DNA from: Candidatus Firestoneibacteriota bacterium
Lineage (GTDB): Bacteria; Oederibacteriota; JAAXVQ01; JAUVAV01
Assembly: GCA_030635415.1 (NCBI GenBank)
Contig: DAOVYW010000157.1
Coordinates: 1 to 5,946 of the forward strand
DNA length: 5,946 nt
Direction: 5' to 3'
A program made the translations under genes and the position numbers. The notes beneath the pieces were generated by a model. That model was given only the letters and a program-made list of their open reading frames with translations. It had not been told where the DNA came from and ran no database searches. Positions 1-5,102 of this stretch are shown here, one piece after another (the stretch's first letter is position 1; each line of letters opens with the position of its first letter).

Positions 1-216
1 AATACGCGGATTATCGAGGCGGCGGCGCGGCTTTCCCACCTTCCAATGGAAAGAGTTTATTTAAACATTGAAAAATATGGTAATACCTCTGCGGCCACTA
101 CAGCTGTCGCTTTACATGAAGCCCGCCGTGAAGGCCGTCTTGGTCCGGGATCAGTTTGCTTGCTGGTGGCTTTTGGGGGCGGTTTTACCTGGGGATCTTG
201 CCTGATGCGTTTATAG
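1..216 (+). CDS. fabH: 3-oxoacyl-ACP synthase III (FabH), C-terminal fragment
   Basis: This is the last 71 codons of a ketoacyl-ACP synthase III; the 5' part lies outside the window. FabH condenses acetyl-CoA (or another acyl-CoA primer) with malonyl-ACP to begin type II fatty acid synthesis in the cytoplasm. The fragment reads in frame from base 1 to a TAG at 214-216. It begins with NTRII, matching the end of the family HQAN-x-RII motif, so the catalytic His lies just upstream of the window. The catalytic Asn is residue 28 of the fragment, in YGNTSAA. The family's closing AFGGGFTWGS block is at residues 57-66. Family and reading frame are clear from these motifs. Primer preference cannot be judged because the Cys region is missing. 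No other fatty acid genes are visible beside it, so it may be a stand-alone or second FabH copy. Confidence 0.93.
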   Translation, partial: NTRIIEAAARLSHLPMERVYLNIEKYGNTSAATTAVALHEARREGRLGPGSVCLLVAFGGGFTWGSCLMRL

Positions 217-239
217 CGGCGCGTGTTGGCCGGTAGTGG

Positions 240-268
240 TTGAAATTATTGTATTTTAATGATAATAT
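240..268 (+). promoter_or_regulatory. Predicted sigma70-type promoter for the PilZ/secreted-protein pair
   Basis: TTGAAA at 240-245 (5 of 6 to the -35 consensus) is followed by a 17-nt spacer and TAATAT at 263-268. A TG at 260-261 gives an extended -10. It lies in the AT-rich gap after fabH. The expected start point is near 275, which would give a leader of about 70 nt to the PilZ start at 348. This is a prediction from sequence only. Confidence 0.5.
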
Positions 269-334
269 TTAATTATGGTATTTTATGAACGGGCAGGACC
301 AATTTTGGCTTCAGTCCTATAGCAGGCAGGAAGC

Positions 335-339
335 AGGAG
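335..339 (+). promoter_or_regulatory. Ribosome binding site deciding the PilZ start at 348
   Basis: AGGAG lies 8 nt before ATG 348. The upstream in-frame ATG at 285 has no Shine-Dalgarno-like sequence, only AT-rich bases, and would sit about 10 nt from the predicted transcription start. This favours 348. Confidence 0.7.
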
Positions 340-347
340 ACAAGGTC

Positions 348-695
348 ATGGGTGTTTTAAAATTCCGCGTATATTCACGGGTGGAAGTAGAGATGCCGAT
401 ACACATTGTTTCGCAGGGAAAGAAAAAACCGATAGCGGCTCATTTAAGTAATTTAAGCGAAGAAGGGGCTGCTCTGATTTATACCTCGCCTATTCGTATT
501 ACCCACAGGATAAATTTTGAAATGCCGCTTCCCAAAGTAGAACAGCCGGTTTTAGTGCGTGCCGATGTTCTATGGGTTCGTCCCATAATGGATGACGGAC
601 AGCAGGTTTTTGCCCATGGTCTGCTCTTTAATCGGATTGGCTACGAAGATCGTCAGCGCATCCGGGTCTTTATCAGTCAAAACGCAGACTATTAA
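348..695 (+). CDS. Small PilZ-domain protein (putative c-di-GMP receptor)
   Basis: This is a 115-residue cytoplasmic protein made of little more than one PilZ domain. PilZ domains bind the second messenger cyclic di-GMP and pass the signal to motility, secretion or polysaccharide systems. Both family signature motifs are present: RxxxR as R7-V-Y-S-R11 near the N-terminus, and NxSxxG as N35-L-S37-E-E-G40. The beta-strand pattern expected of the barrel follows (for example VRADVLWVRP and AHGLLFNRI). Binding competence is therefore likely but not proven. I chose ATG 348 for its good ribosome binding site; an in-frame ATG at 285 would add 21 residues without a visible site. The target process is unknown, and the neighbour 41 nt downstream is an exported protein of unknown role. 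It is similar in size and design to the second PilZ gene at 1961-2308 but clearly divergent from it. Confidence 0.85.
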   Translation: MGVLKFRVYSRVEVEMPIHIVSQGKKKPIAAHLSNLSEEGAALIYTSPIRITHRINFEMPLPKVEQPVLVRADVLWVRPIMDDGQQVFAHGLLFNRIGYEDRQRIRVFISQNADY

Positions 696-725
696 ATTAT
701 CCCGCCCTGAAGGGCTTGGGATTTT

Positions 726-730
726 GGAGA
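726..730 (+). promoter_or_regulatory. Ribosome binding site deciding the start at 737
   Basis: GGAGA lies 6 nt before ATG 737. The longer alternative starts at TTG 716, which has a poorer, too-close G-rich stretch. ATG 737 also places the signal peptide at the very N-terminus. Confidence 0.65.
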
Positions 731-736
731 AACGGC

Positions 737-1411
737 ATGAGGACTACCAGACTCCATGAGTATCGTGTTAGTCCCTGGTTAAGCGCCAGCCTGATTATAC
801 TCTGGGTTGTGATTTTTGCGCCCGCCCGGAGTAATGCCGTGGTCTATGGCGATAACGATACCAAACGTTATCATACCGGCAAATGTCCCGGGAAGAGCCG
901 GATTGATAAAAAGAATATGTGTATTTTTTCCTCGGAAGCCGAAGCCGGCGCTAAAGGCTTTTATCCATGCCGGATATGCCTGCCGCCGGTGGTCAGCCAT
1001 AAGCCGCAAACTGACAATAAGCGTCGCTTATCTCTGCCTATAGTACGTGGCAGAGCGTATGTGGGAGATGTTAAAGCGCAGATCTATCATTATCATTGGT
1101 GCCCACTTATCAAGAAAAATAACCGCACTAAAAAAGTATATTTCAAGACGGTAAATGCTGCGGCAAAAAAAGGTTATACCCCATGCCGGGAATGTTATCC
1201 GCCTGAAATAAGGGCGCCGGAATACAGCGGTTTTGCGGAACACATGCCCCAGGATTCGCCGGAAAAGGATGAAGACCGGAAAAAAAGCGAACCGGATCCG
1301 GGACAGCCAAAGGAAGCTCCGCAACGGGAAGTGATTAAGGAGCAGACTCCGGAATCCGGGAAGAAAGCAGCAATTGAATCTTTAATTATAACCGAAGAGG
1401 AACCGGAATAA
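737..1411 (+). CDS. Predicted secreted protein with two Ada-like Cys/His metal-binding repeats
   Basis: This is a 224-residue protein with no function I can name. Residues 1-34 look like a Sec signal peptide: basic residues R2, R5 and R10, a hydrophobic core around 15-28, and a probable cut after S-N-A34. Two homologous units follow, about residues 36-84 and 108-156. Each has the spacing H-x3-C-x27-C-x2-C (H46, C50, C78, C81; H118, C122, C150, C153). Each also has an F-containing strand, an alanine/lysine-rich helix, and a G-[FY]-x-PCRxC-x-PP end. This resembles the metal-binding domain of the Ada DNA-repair protein and related small domains found in nuclease-associated or exported proteins. 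Zinc binding is inferred from that resemblance. The last 60 or so residues are a Pro/Glu/Lys-rich, probably disordered tail. Export argues against DNA alkylation repair. It probably shares a transcript with the PilZ gene upstream. TTG 716 is a less likely start. Confidence 0.72.
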   Translation: MRTTRLHEYRVSPWLSASLIILWVVIFAPARSNAVVYGDNDTKRYHTGKCPGKSRIDKKNMCIFSSEAEAGAKGFYPCRICLPPVVSHKPQTDNKRRLSLPIVRGRAYVGDVKAQIYHYHWCPLIKKNNRTKKVYFKTVNAAAKKGYTPCRECYPPEIRAPEYSGFAEHMPQDSPEKDEDRKKSEPDPGQPKEAPQREVIKEQTPESGKKAAIESLIITEEEPE

Positions 1412-1462
1412 TCGGTTACATTATGAAGTCTTAATGCGCTTGACTGGCATGTTACAAATGCT

Positions 1463-1489
1463 CTGAAATTTCGCTTGGCGAAATTTCAG
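1463..1489. repeat. Perfect 12-bp inverted repeat upstream of the receiver gene
   Basis: CTGAAATTTCGC (1463-1474) and its exact reverse complement (1478-1489) flank a 3-nt TTG loop. An outer TGCTC/GAGCA pair at 1459-1463 and 1496-1500 overlaps the arms and brackets the structure. No T-run follows, so it is not a standard intrinsic terminator for the + strand. It ends 17 nt before the receiver start codon, next to its ribosome binding site. It could be an operator, a leader hairpin or a dispersed palindromic repeat; sequence alone does not decide. The rest of the 1412-1506 gap shows no gene. Confidence 0.7.
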
Positions 1490-1506
1490 CACAGGGAGCA
1501 CGGGAT

Positions 1507-1947
1507 ATGAAAGTTATTATCATGGATGAAGAAAAAATATCCGACCTGCTGAAATTATCTCTACAGGTCGGTTTTTATGCTAAAGCCAAGTCCTTGGCCC
1601 GGGAGGGCCTGCCGGTCACTGAAAGCCTGGAAGTTGAAAGGTTTACGAATTCCCAAAAAGCTCTGCGCTTTCTCGAGGCTGGTTCAGAGCGGGTGGACTT
1701 AATTTTCGTGGAAATATGTTTGCCGGGCATGGATAGTTGTGAGTTTATTGAGACCTGCCGCTTGAATTATCGTGATAAATACGGGGAGATTATTGCCGTA
1801 GCCGGACGGGAACGCCAGGAAGATATTGACCGGGGTATGCGGGCCGGTGCCAAGAAATACCTGCTTAAGCCTTTTAAACCTGAAGATTTAATGGAATATG
1901 TATTTAATAATTGGAGCAGTAGGGAGAACGGCGGATTATCAACCTAG
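1507..1947 (+). CDS. Single-domain response-regulator-like receiver protein, degenerate active site
   Basis: This is a 146-residue protein consisting only of a CheY-like receiver fold with no output domain. The acidic pair is D7-E8 after strand 1. The phospho-acceptor position, in DLIFVEICLPGMD, is Glu69 instead of Asp. The usual Thr/Ser after strand 4 is Ala99 (IIAVAG), while the conserved Lys is kept as K121 in LLKPF. Normal receivers accept phosphate on Asp from a histidine kinase. With Glu and Ala here, phosphotransfer is unlikely, and Glu may mimic the phosphorylated state; that is inference. An extra stretch of about 15 residues (roughly 24-40) lies between helix 1 and strand 2. AGGGAG sits 8 nt before ATG 1507. 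The next gene begins 13 nt after the stop and encodes a PilZ protein, so the two may act together as a split REC-PilZ module. Confidence 0.85.
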   Translation: MKVIIMDEEKISDLLKLSLQVGFYAKAKSLAREGLPVTESLEVERFTNSQKALRFLEAGSERVDLIFVEICLPGMDSCEFIETCRLNYRDKYGEIIAVAGRERQEDIDRGMRAGAKKYLLKPFKPEDLMEYVFNNWSSRENGGLST

Positions 1948-1950
1948 GAG
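1946..1950 (+). promoter_or_regulatory. Ribosome binding site deciding the second PilZ start
   Basis: AGGAG overlaps the TAG stop of the receiver gene and lies 10 nt before ATG 1961. The upstream in-frame ATG at 1898 lies inside the receiver gene and would only add residues that do not look like PilZ. The layout suggests translational coupling. Confidence 0.7.
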
Positions 1951-1960
1951 CATAAAACTA

Positions 1961-2308
1961 ATGCAGGAGCGTAGACGTATTCCGAGGGTCGAGGTATATT
2001 TTGTCCTGGAAAAAATAAGTTTGAACCTGGAGGAGTGTGGTCAAGAATGCCGGGGAGTCGTTAAGGATATTAGCATTGATGGCATATTGCTGGAAACCAA
2101 TGCCAAACTTAACAAACATGACATCGTGGAATTGAATTTGTCTCTGACAGAGACCGGTAGAAACCTGAATATTGAAGGCAGAGTATGCTGGGTAGAAAAG
2201 GAAAAAGCCCGGTGTGTGGCCGGCCTGGAATTTATGGATATCTCGGAGAAACAGCGGGAAATGATTGAGGCGGTAACGGGGGAGGGGAATGACAGCTCGC
2301 ATCATTGA
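1961..2308 (+). CDS. Second small PilZ-domain protein (putative c-di-GMP receptor)
   Basis: This is a 115-residue PilZ domain protein starting MQERRRIPRVEV, a typical PilZ opening. RxxxR is R5-R-I-P-R9 and DxSxxG is D36-I-S38-I-D-G41. Both contact cyclic di-GMP in characterised family members, so binding is likely. A strand ending in GRVCWVEKE and a closing AGLEFMDIS block match the C-terminal half of the domain. It follows the degenerate receiver gene by 13 nt, with its ribosome binding site on that gene's stop codon. Its own 3' end overlaps folD by 20 nt. The order receiver then PilZ resembles known REC-PilZ fusion proteins, here as two polypeptides. What the protein controls cannot be told from the sequence. 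It contains C26 and C30 in a loop between strands, which may be incidental. Confidence 0.85.
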   Translation: MQERRRIPRVEVYFVLEKISLNLEECGQECRGVVKDISIDGILLETNAKLNKHDIVELNLSLTETGRNLNIEGRVCWVEKEKARCVAGLEFMDISEKQREMIEAVTGEGNDSSHH

Positions 2309-3140
2309 TGGTAAAGCCCTGGCAGCGGCGGTCTATGAAAAGGTAGGCCAAGAGGCGGGTGATTTTCGGGTGGAGCGCGGACGATCACCGGCTCTGGCAG
2401 TGATTAAGCTGGGCAACGATCCGGCCTCGGACATTTATGTCCGTAACAAGCGCCGGAAGAGCCAGGAAGTAGGGATTATTTCTCTGGCGCATGATCTGCC
2501 GGCCGAGACCAATGAATCGGCAGTACTCGATCTCATTGCGCAATTAAACCTTGATCCCAAGGTTGATGGTATCCTGGTACAACTCCCTCTACCGTCCCAA
2601 GTCCGGGCCGAAAACGTATTATTAGCGATAGCCCCGGCTAAAGATGTTGATGGATTTCATCCTCAGAATCAAGGTAAATTACTGGCCGGTTGTCCGCAGT
2701 TTATCCCCTGCACTCCGGCCGGGATAATGGAAATTATTCGCTCGACCCACATTGTCATCCCCGGCCGGAAGGCGGTGGTAGTAGGACGTTCCAATATTGT
2801 CGGCAAACCGACCGCGTTGTTGCTGCTTCAGGAGCATGCCACGGTGACGATTTGCCATTCTCGCACCCAGGACTTGGCAGCCGAGTGCCGCAACGCGGAT
2901 ATTTTGGTCGTGGCCATCGGCCGGCGCGCCCTCATTCGTGGTGATTGGATTAAGCCGGGCGCGTTGGTTATTGATGTAGGCATTAACCGGGAGAAACAGG
3001 GATTGGGCGGTGATGTGGATTTTGATCAGGCACGGGAGCGGGCGGGGTTTATTACTCCTGTGCCCGGGGGAGTGGGCCCTATGACTATTGCCATGTTGAT
3101 GTCCAACACTATGCAGGCGGCACGCAGGGGAGAGGGGTAA
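2289..3140 (+). CDS. folD: Bifunctional methylenetetrahydrofolate dehydrogenase / methenyltetrahydrofolate cyclohydrolase
   Basis: FolD interconverts 5,10-methylene-THF, 5,10-methenyl-THF and 10-formyl-THF in the cytoplasm. It feeds purine and formyl-Met synthesis and, in acetogenic or C1-oxidising anaerobes, the methyl branch of the Wood-Ljungdahl pathway. Its 283 residues match the usual length. The family residues fall at the E. coli numbering: Y50 and catalytic K54 in YVRNK, Q98 in VQLPLP, and D121 in KDVDGFHP. The P140-C-T-P-A-G145 block and the NADP-site motif GRSNIVGKP (166-174) follow, and PVPGGVGPMT closes the protein. All catalytic residues are intact. ATG 2289 lies inside the end of the upstream PilZ gene, with a G-rich Shine-Dalgarno stretch (2281-2285) only 3 nt before it. 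The LOG gene follows after 6 nt, so the four genes from 1507 look co-transcribed. Confidence 0.97.
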   Translation: MTARIIDGKALAAAVYEKVGQEAGDFRVERGRSPALAVIKLGNDPASDIYVRNKRRKSQEVGIISLAHDLPAETNESAVLDLIAQLNLDPKVDGILVQLPLPSQVRAENVLLAIAPAKDVDGFHPQNQGKLLAGCPQFIPCTPAGIMEIIRSTHIVIPGRKAVVVGRSNIVGKPTALLLLQEHATVTICHSRTQDLAAECRNADILVVAIGRRALIRGDWIKPGALVIDVGINREKQGLGGDVDFDQARERAGFITPVPGGVGPMTIAMLMSNTMQAARRGEG

Positions 3141-3146
3141 AAATCG

Positions 3147-3872
3147 ATGAGTTTGACGCCACATTGGAATTCCAACCGCAAAAAGGTTCGGCAGATCAAA
3201 AAGAAGCCTTTCAACCGGCGAAATCAATACGATGGAGACACTTGGCGCGTTTTTCGGATTATGTCCGAACTGGTGGATGGTTTTGAGATTATGTCGGAAA
3301 TCGGGCCGGCGGTCACCATATTCGGCTCGGCGCGTACGTCGCCGAAAAACCCCTATTATCACAAAGCGCGCGAGCTTGCTTTTAAGTTGGCTAAAAAAGG
3401 CTATAGCATTATTACCGGCGGCGGCTCCGGGATTATGGAAGCCGCGAACCGGGGCGCCCAGGAAGCCGGGGGATGCTCAGTGGGTTTGAATATTGATCTG
3501 CCGATGGAGCAAGTTGTTAATGCCTATGTAAATGTACCGGTGGGGTTTCGCTATTTTTTTGTGCGTAAAATTATGTTTATCAAGTATGCCTCGGCAGCGC
3601 TGATTATGCCGGGCGGCATGGGCACTATGGATGAATGCTTCGAGGTGGTGACGCTTATTCAAACCGAGAAAATCCGGAAAATCCCGGTGATTCTGGTTGG
3701 CCGGGAGTATTGGCAAGGTTTGCTGGATTGGATGCAAAAACGGATGATCAAGTATGGCATGCTTGATAAGGCGGAGTTCTCTATTTTTAAAATCATGGAT
3801 GACCCTGACGCCATCATAAAGGAAATTAGAAAGAAAAGCCCGATTCAGTTGCCGGGTAAAGAGAATTTTTAA
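3147..3872 (+). CDS. LOG-family (TIGR00730-type) Rossmann protein, putative nucleotide 5'-monophosphate phosphoribohydrolase
   Basis: This 241-residue protein belongs to the LOG family, often mis-named lysine decarboxylase. Characterised members cleave the base-ribose bond of nucleoside 5'-monophosphates: cytokinin ribotides in plants and pathogens, purine or pyrimidine nucleotides in bacterial PpnN-type enzymes. The signature blocks are present: GSAR at 60-63, GGGSGIMEAANRGA from 91, and PGGMGTMDE at 155-163, which carries the catalytic Glu. The usual Pro of GGGPGIMEA is Ser94 here. A Lys/Arg-rich N-terminal stretch of about 50 residues precedes the Rossmann fold. ATG 3147 lies 6 nt after the folD stop, with a GGGGAGAGGGG ribosome binding region covering the end of folD. 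The substrate is not predictable from sequence; adjacency to folD suggests a nucleotide-metabolism or salvage role but is weak evidence. Confidence 0.9.
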   Translation: MSLTPHWNSNRKKVRQIKKKPFNRRNQYDGDTWRVFRIMSELVDGFEIMSEIGPAVTIFGSARTSPKNPYYHKARELAFKLAKKGYSIITGGGSGIMEAANRGAQEAGGCSVGLNIDLPMEQVVNAYVNVPVGFRYFFVRKIMFIKYASAALIMPGGMGTMDECFEVVTLIQTEKIRKIPVILVGREYWQGLLDWMQKRMIKYGMLDKAEFSIFKIMDDPDAIIKEIRKKSPIQLPGKENF

Positions 3873-3875
3873 AAT

Positions 3876-3905
3876 CCCCCTTAATCCCCTTTTTTAAAAA
3901 GGGGG
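3876..3905. repeat. C-run/G-run hairpin repeat after the LOG gene, possible terminator
   Basis: CCCCTTTTT (3886-3894) pairs with AAAAAGGGG (3896-3904). A second C5 run at 3876-3880 can pair with G5 at 3901-3905 instead. It lies 4 nt after the LOG stop codon. No T-run follows directly, but a weak A6-TG-T6 hairpin (3914-3927) lies just beyond, so the pair may end transcription. The CCCCCTTAATCCCC pattern resembles intergenic repeats I know from many bacterial genomes; copy number cannot be seen here. The rest of 3906-4003 shows no gene. Confidence 0.5.
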
Positions 3906-4003
3906 AAACTTAGAAAAAATGTTTTTTATTGTTAAGTCCGACAGACTCTAGGCCTCATATTTTAAACCATCACTGACCTATTACCTGCGGGCTTCTTTGC
4001 TGA

Positions 4004-4033
4004 TTGACATTTAATCTGCTTTTCTGGTAAGAT
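4004..4033 (+). promoter_or_regulatory. Predicted sigma70-type promoter for the polyprenyl synthase-nuo unit
   Basis: A perfect -35 TTGACA (4004-4009), an 18-nt spacer and TAAGAT (4028-4033) are preceded by TG at 4025-4026 (extended -10). The predicted start near 4040 gives a leader of about 80 nt that carries two hairpins before the ATG at 4123. Confidence 0.65.
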
Positions 4034-4046
4034 ATCGCTTTCTTTT

Positions 4047-4070
4047 ACCCCGAAAGGGTTGTCTCGGGGT
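4047..4070 (+). promoter_or_regulatory. Leader hairpin 1, twin of the downstream terminator hairpin
   Basis: ACCCCGA (4047-4053) pairs with TCGGGGT (4064-4070) in a 7-bp stem around a 10-nt loop. Stem and loop sizes equal those of the terminator hairpin that starts 2 nt later. A rival small hairpin can form within it: CCC (4049-4051), a GAAA tetraloop, and GGG (4056-4058). That would free the 3' arm to pair with the terminator's 5' arm (CGGG 4065-4068 with CCCG 4074-4077). Its role as a regulator is inferred. I do not recognise a named riboswitch class. Confidence 0.55.
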
Positions 4071-4071
4071 G

Positions 4072-4100
4072 ACCCCGCTTGAAAAGATGCGGGGTTTTTT
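4072..4100 (+). terminator. Intrinsic terminator / attenuator before the polyprenyl synthase gene
   Basis: ACCCCGC (4072-4078) and GCGGGGT (4089-4095) form a 7-bp GC-rich stem with a 10-nt loop, followed by six T's (4095-4100, the first shared with the stem). This is a canonical intrinsic terminator. It lies between the promoter at 4004-4033 and the start codon at 4123, so some read-through or antitermination must occur for the gene to be expressed from this promoter. Confidence 0.75.
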
Positions 4101-4112
4101 ATTGATCACCTT

Positions 4113-4118
4113 AAGGGG
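4113..4118 (+). promoter_or_regulatory. Ribosome binding site deciding the polyprenyl synthase start at 4123
   Basis: AAGGGG ends 4 nt before ATG 4123. The in-frame GTG at 4069 would translate straight through the terminator hairpin and has no useful site, so 4123 is preferred. The G-run could pair with any of the leader C-runs. Confidence 0.6.
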
Positions 4119-4122
4119 CAGT

Positions 4123-5094
4123 ATGTCGCCGGTATTAATTCCCAAATCCAAGACTATTTCTGCCATTCTGGCCGGAATTGAGAAGCAATTGCGGCGGCAT
4201 TTAACTGCCAAAGACCCCTTTGTTCATTATTTTTTAAATTATATTACAAAAACCAAAGGAAAGCGGCTCCGGGCCAGGCTGACGGTTTTGGCGGCCCGCG
4301 TCTGCGGAAAAGTTGACTCCCGGGTAGAACGCCTGGCCGCGGCTATGGAAATTTTTCACCACGCGACCCTGATTCATGATGATATTATTGACCAGGCTGA
4401 CCGGCGCCGCGGCCGTCCCTCTTTAAATTACCGTTTCAGCAATGAAGTCTCGGTATTGGTGGGAGATTTGATGTTTACCCAGGTGATGGATATTTTAATC
4501 CGGGATATGCCGGAACGGGTGCGAAAAATTGCGGCTAATACTACCGGCCGGGTATGTATAGGTGAAATCCAGGAACTCCGGCTTCGTACAGCCAGGCAGC
4601 TGACCGTAAATGAGTACTTGGCCATCATTGCCAACAAAACAGCGAGTTTGTTTGCCGGTTGCTGTGAAGGCGGCGCGGTTTTGACCGGCGCTCCGGACCG
4701 GCGGGTAACCAAGCTTGAACAATACGGCCGGGCGTTAGGTATGGCATATCAAATTCGTGATGACTTACTGGATTTAACCGGCCGGACTTCCCGGCTGGGA
4801 AAAACCGTGGGTACGGATTTAAAAACCGGGCGTATCACCCTACCGGTGATTCTAGGGATAAAACGCTGCCGCGGTGAAAAACGGAAGCAATTACTTCGTA
4901 AGCTGCGCACCGGGAAATATCCTCAGAAGTCAATATCCCAGGCCTTAAAAGAATGCGGGGCGTTGGAAGCGACGCGGGCCTTGGCCGAAGATTACTCGGA
5001 GCAGGCCCGGAAGGCCTTGCTAAGCTTGCCCGATTCCCCGGCCCGCCAAGAGCTTGAGGGTTTGGCCCAGTTCGCATGGAAGCGGGATAATTAG
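4123..5094 (+). CDS. ispB: Long-chain trans-polyprenyl diphosphate synthase (octaprenyl-type)
   Basis: This 323-residue enzyme joins isopentenyl diphosphate units onto an allylic primer to make the side chain of the respiratory quinone. GKRLR (46-50) is the isopentenyl diphosphate-binding block. The first Asp-rich motif is D86-D-I-I-D90 and the second is D213-D-L-L-D217, followed by GKTVGTDLKTGRITLP. Both motifs are intact. The residues at -5 and -4 before the first motif are Ala81 and Thr82. Small residues there are typical of long-chain synthases, which fits a hepta- to decaprenyl product; exact chain length is not readable. The length equals that of typical octaprenyl synthases. It follows its own promoter and an attenuator-like leader. 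nuoA begins 8 nt after its stop, so quinone tail synthesis and complex I appear co-expressed. The symbol ispB is by family resemblance. Confidence 0.9.
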   Translation: MSPVLIPKSKTISAILAGIEKQLRRHLTAKDPFVHYFLNYITKTKGKRLRARLTVLAARVCGKVDSRVERLAAAMEIFHHATLIHDDIIDQADRRRGRPSLNYRFSNEVSVLVGDLMFTQVMDILIRDMPERVRKIAANTTGRVCIGEIQELRLRTARQLTVNEYLAIIANKTASLFAGCCEGGAVLTGAPDRRVTKLEQYGRALGMAYQIRDDLLDLTGRTSRLGKTVGTDLKTGRITLPVILGIKRCRGEKRKQLLRKLRTGKYPQKSISQALKECGALEATRALAEDYSEQARKALLSLPDSPARQELEGLAQFAWKRDN

Positions 5095-5102
5095 GAGATG
5101 AA

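Noticed and set aside
285..347. N-terminal extension of the first PilZ protein from ATG 285
   Set aside because: There is no ribosome binding site, it lies too close to the predicted transcription start, and the added 21 residues are not part of the PilZ fold. ATG 348 has AGGAG at good spacing.
704..715. GCCCTGAAGGGC palindrome between the PilZ and secreted-protein genes
   Set aside because: The stem is only 5 bp with a 2-nt turn, no T-run follows, and the two genes are only 41 nt apart. It is too weak to call a terminator.
1440..1468. TTGACT at 1440-1445 as a -35 box for the receiver unit
   Set aside because: No acceptable -10 lies at 16-18 nt; that position falls inside the palindrome with CTGAAA.
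2679..3362. Long open frame on the minus strand (227 codons) across folD and the LOG gene
   Set aside because: It is antisense to two genes with intact family motifs, has no recognisable domain, and spans a gene junction. It is a shadow frame.
4040..4100. Match to a known riboswitch (guanidine-II, preQ1, fluoride or c-di-GMP types)
   Set aside because: Two tandem hairpins recall guanidine-II, but the loops lack the ACGR motif. Neither the fluoride, preQ1 nor c-di-GMP core sequences are visible.
4069..4122. GTG start at 4069 for the polyprenyl synthase
   Set aside because: It would encode the terminator hairpin and T-run as protein. ATG 4123 has a ribosome binding site and gives the family's usual length.
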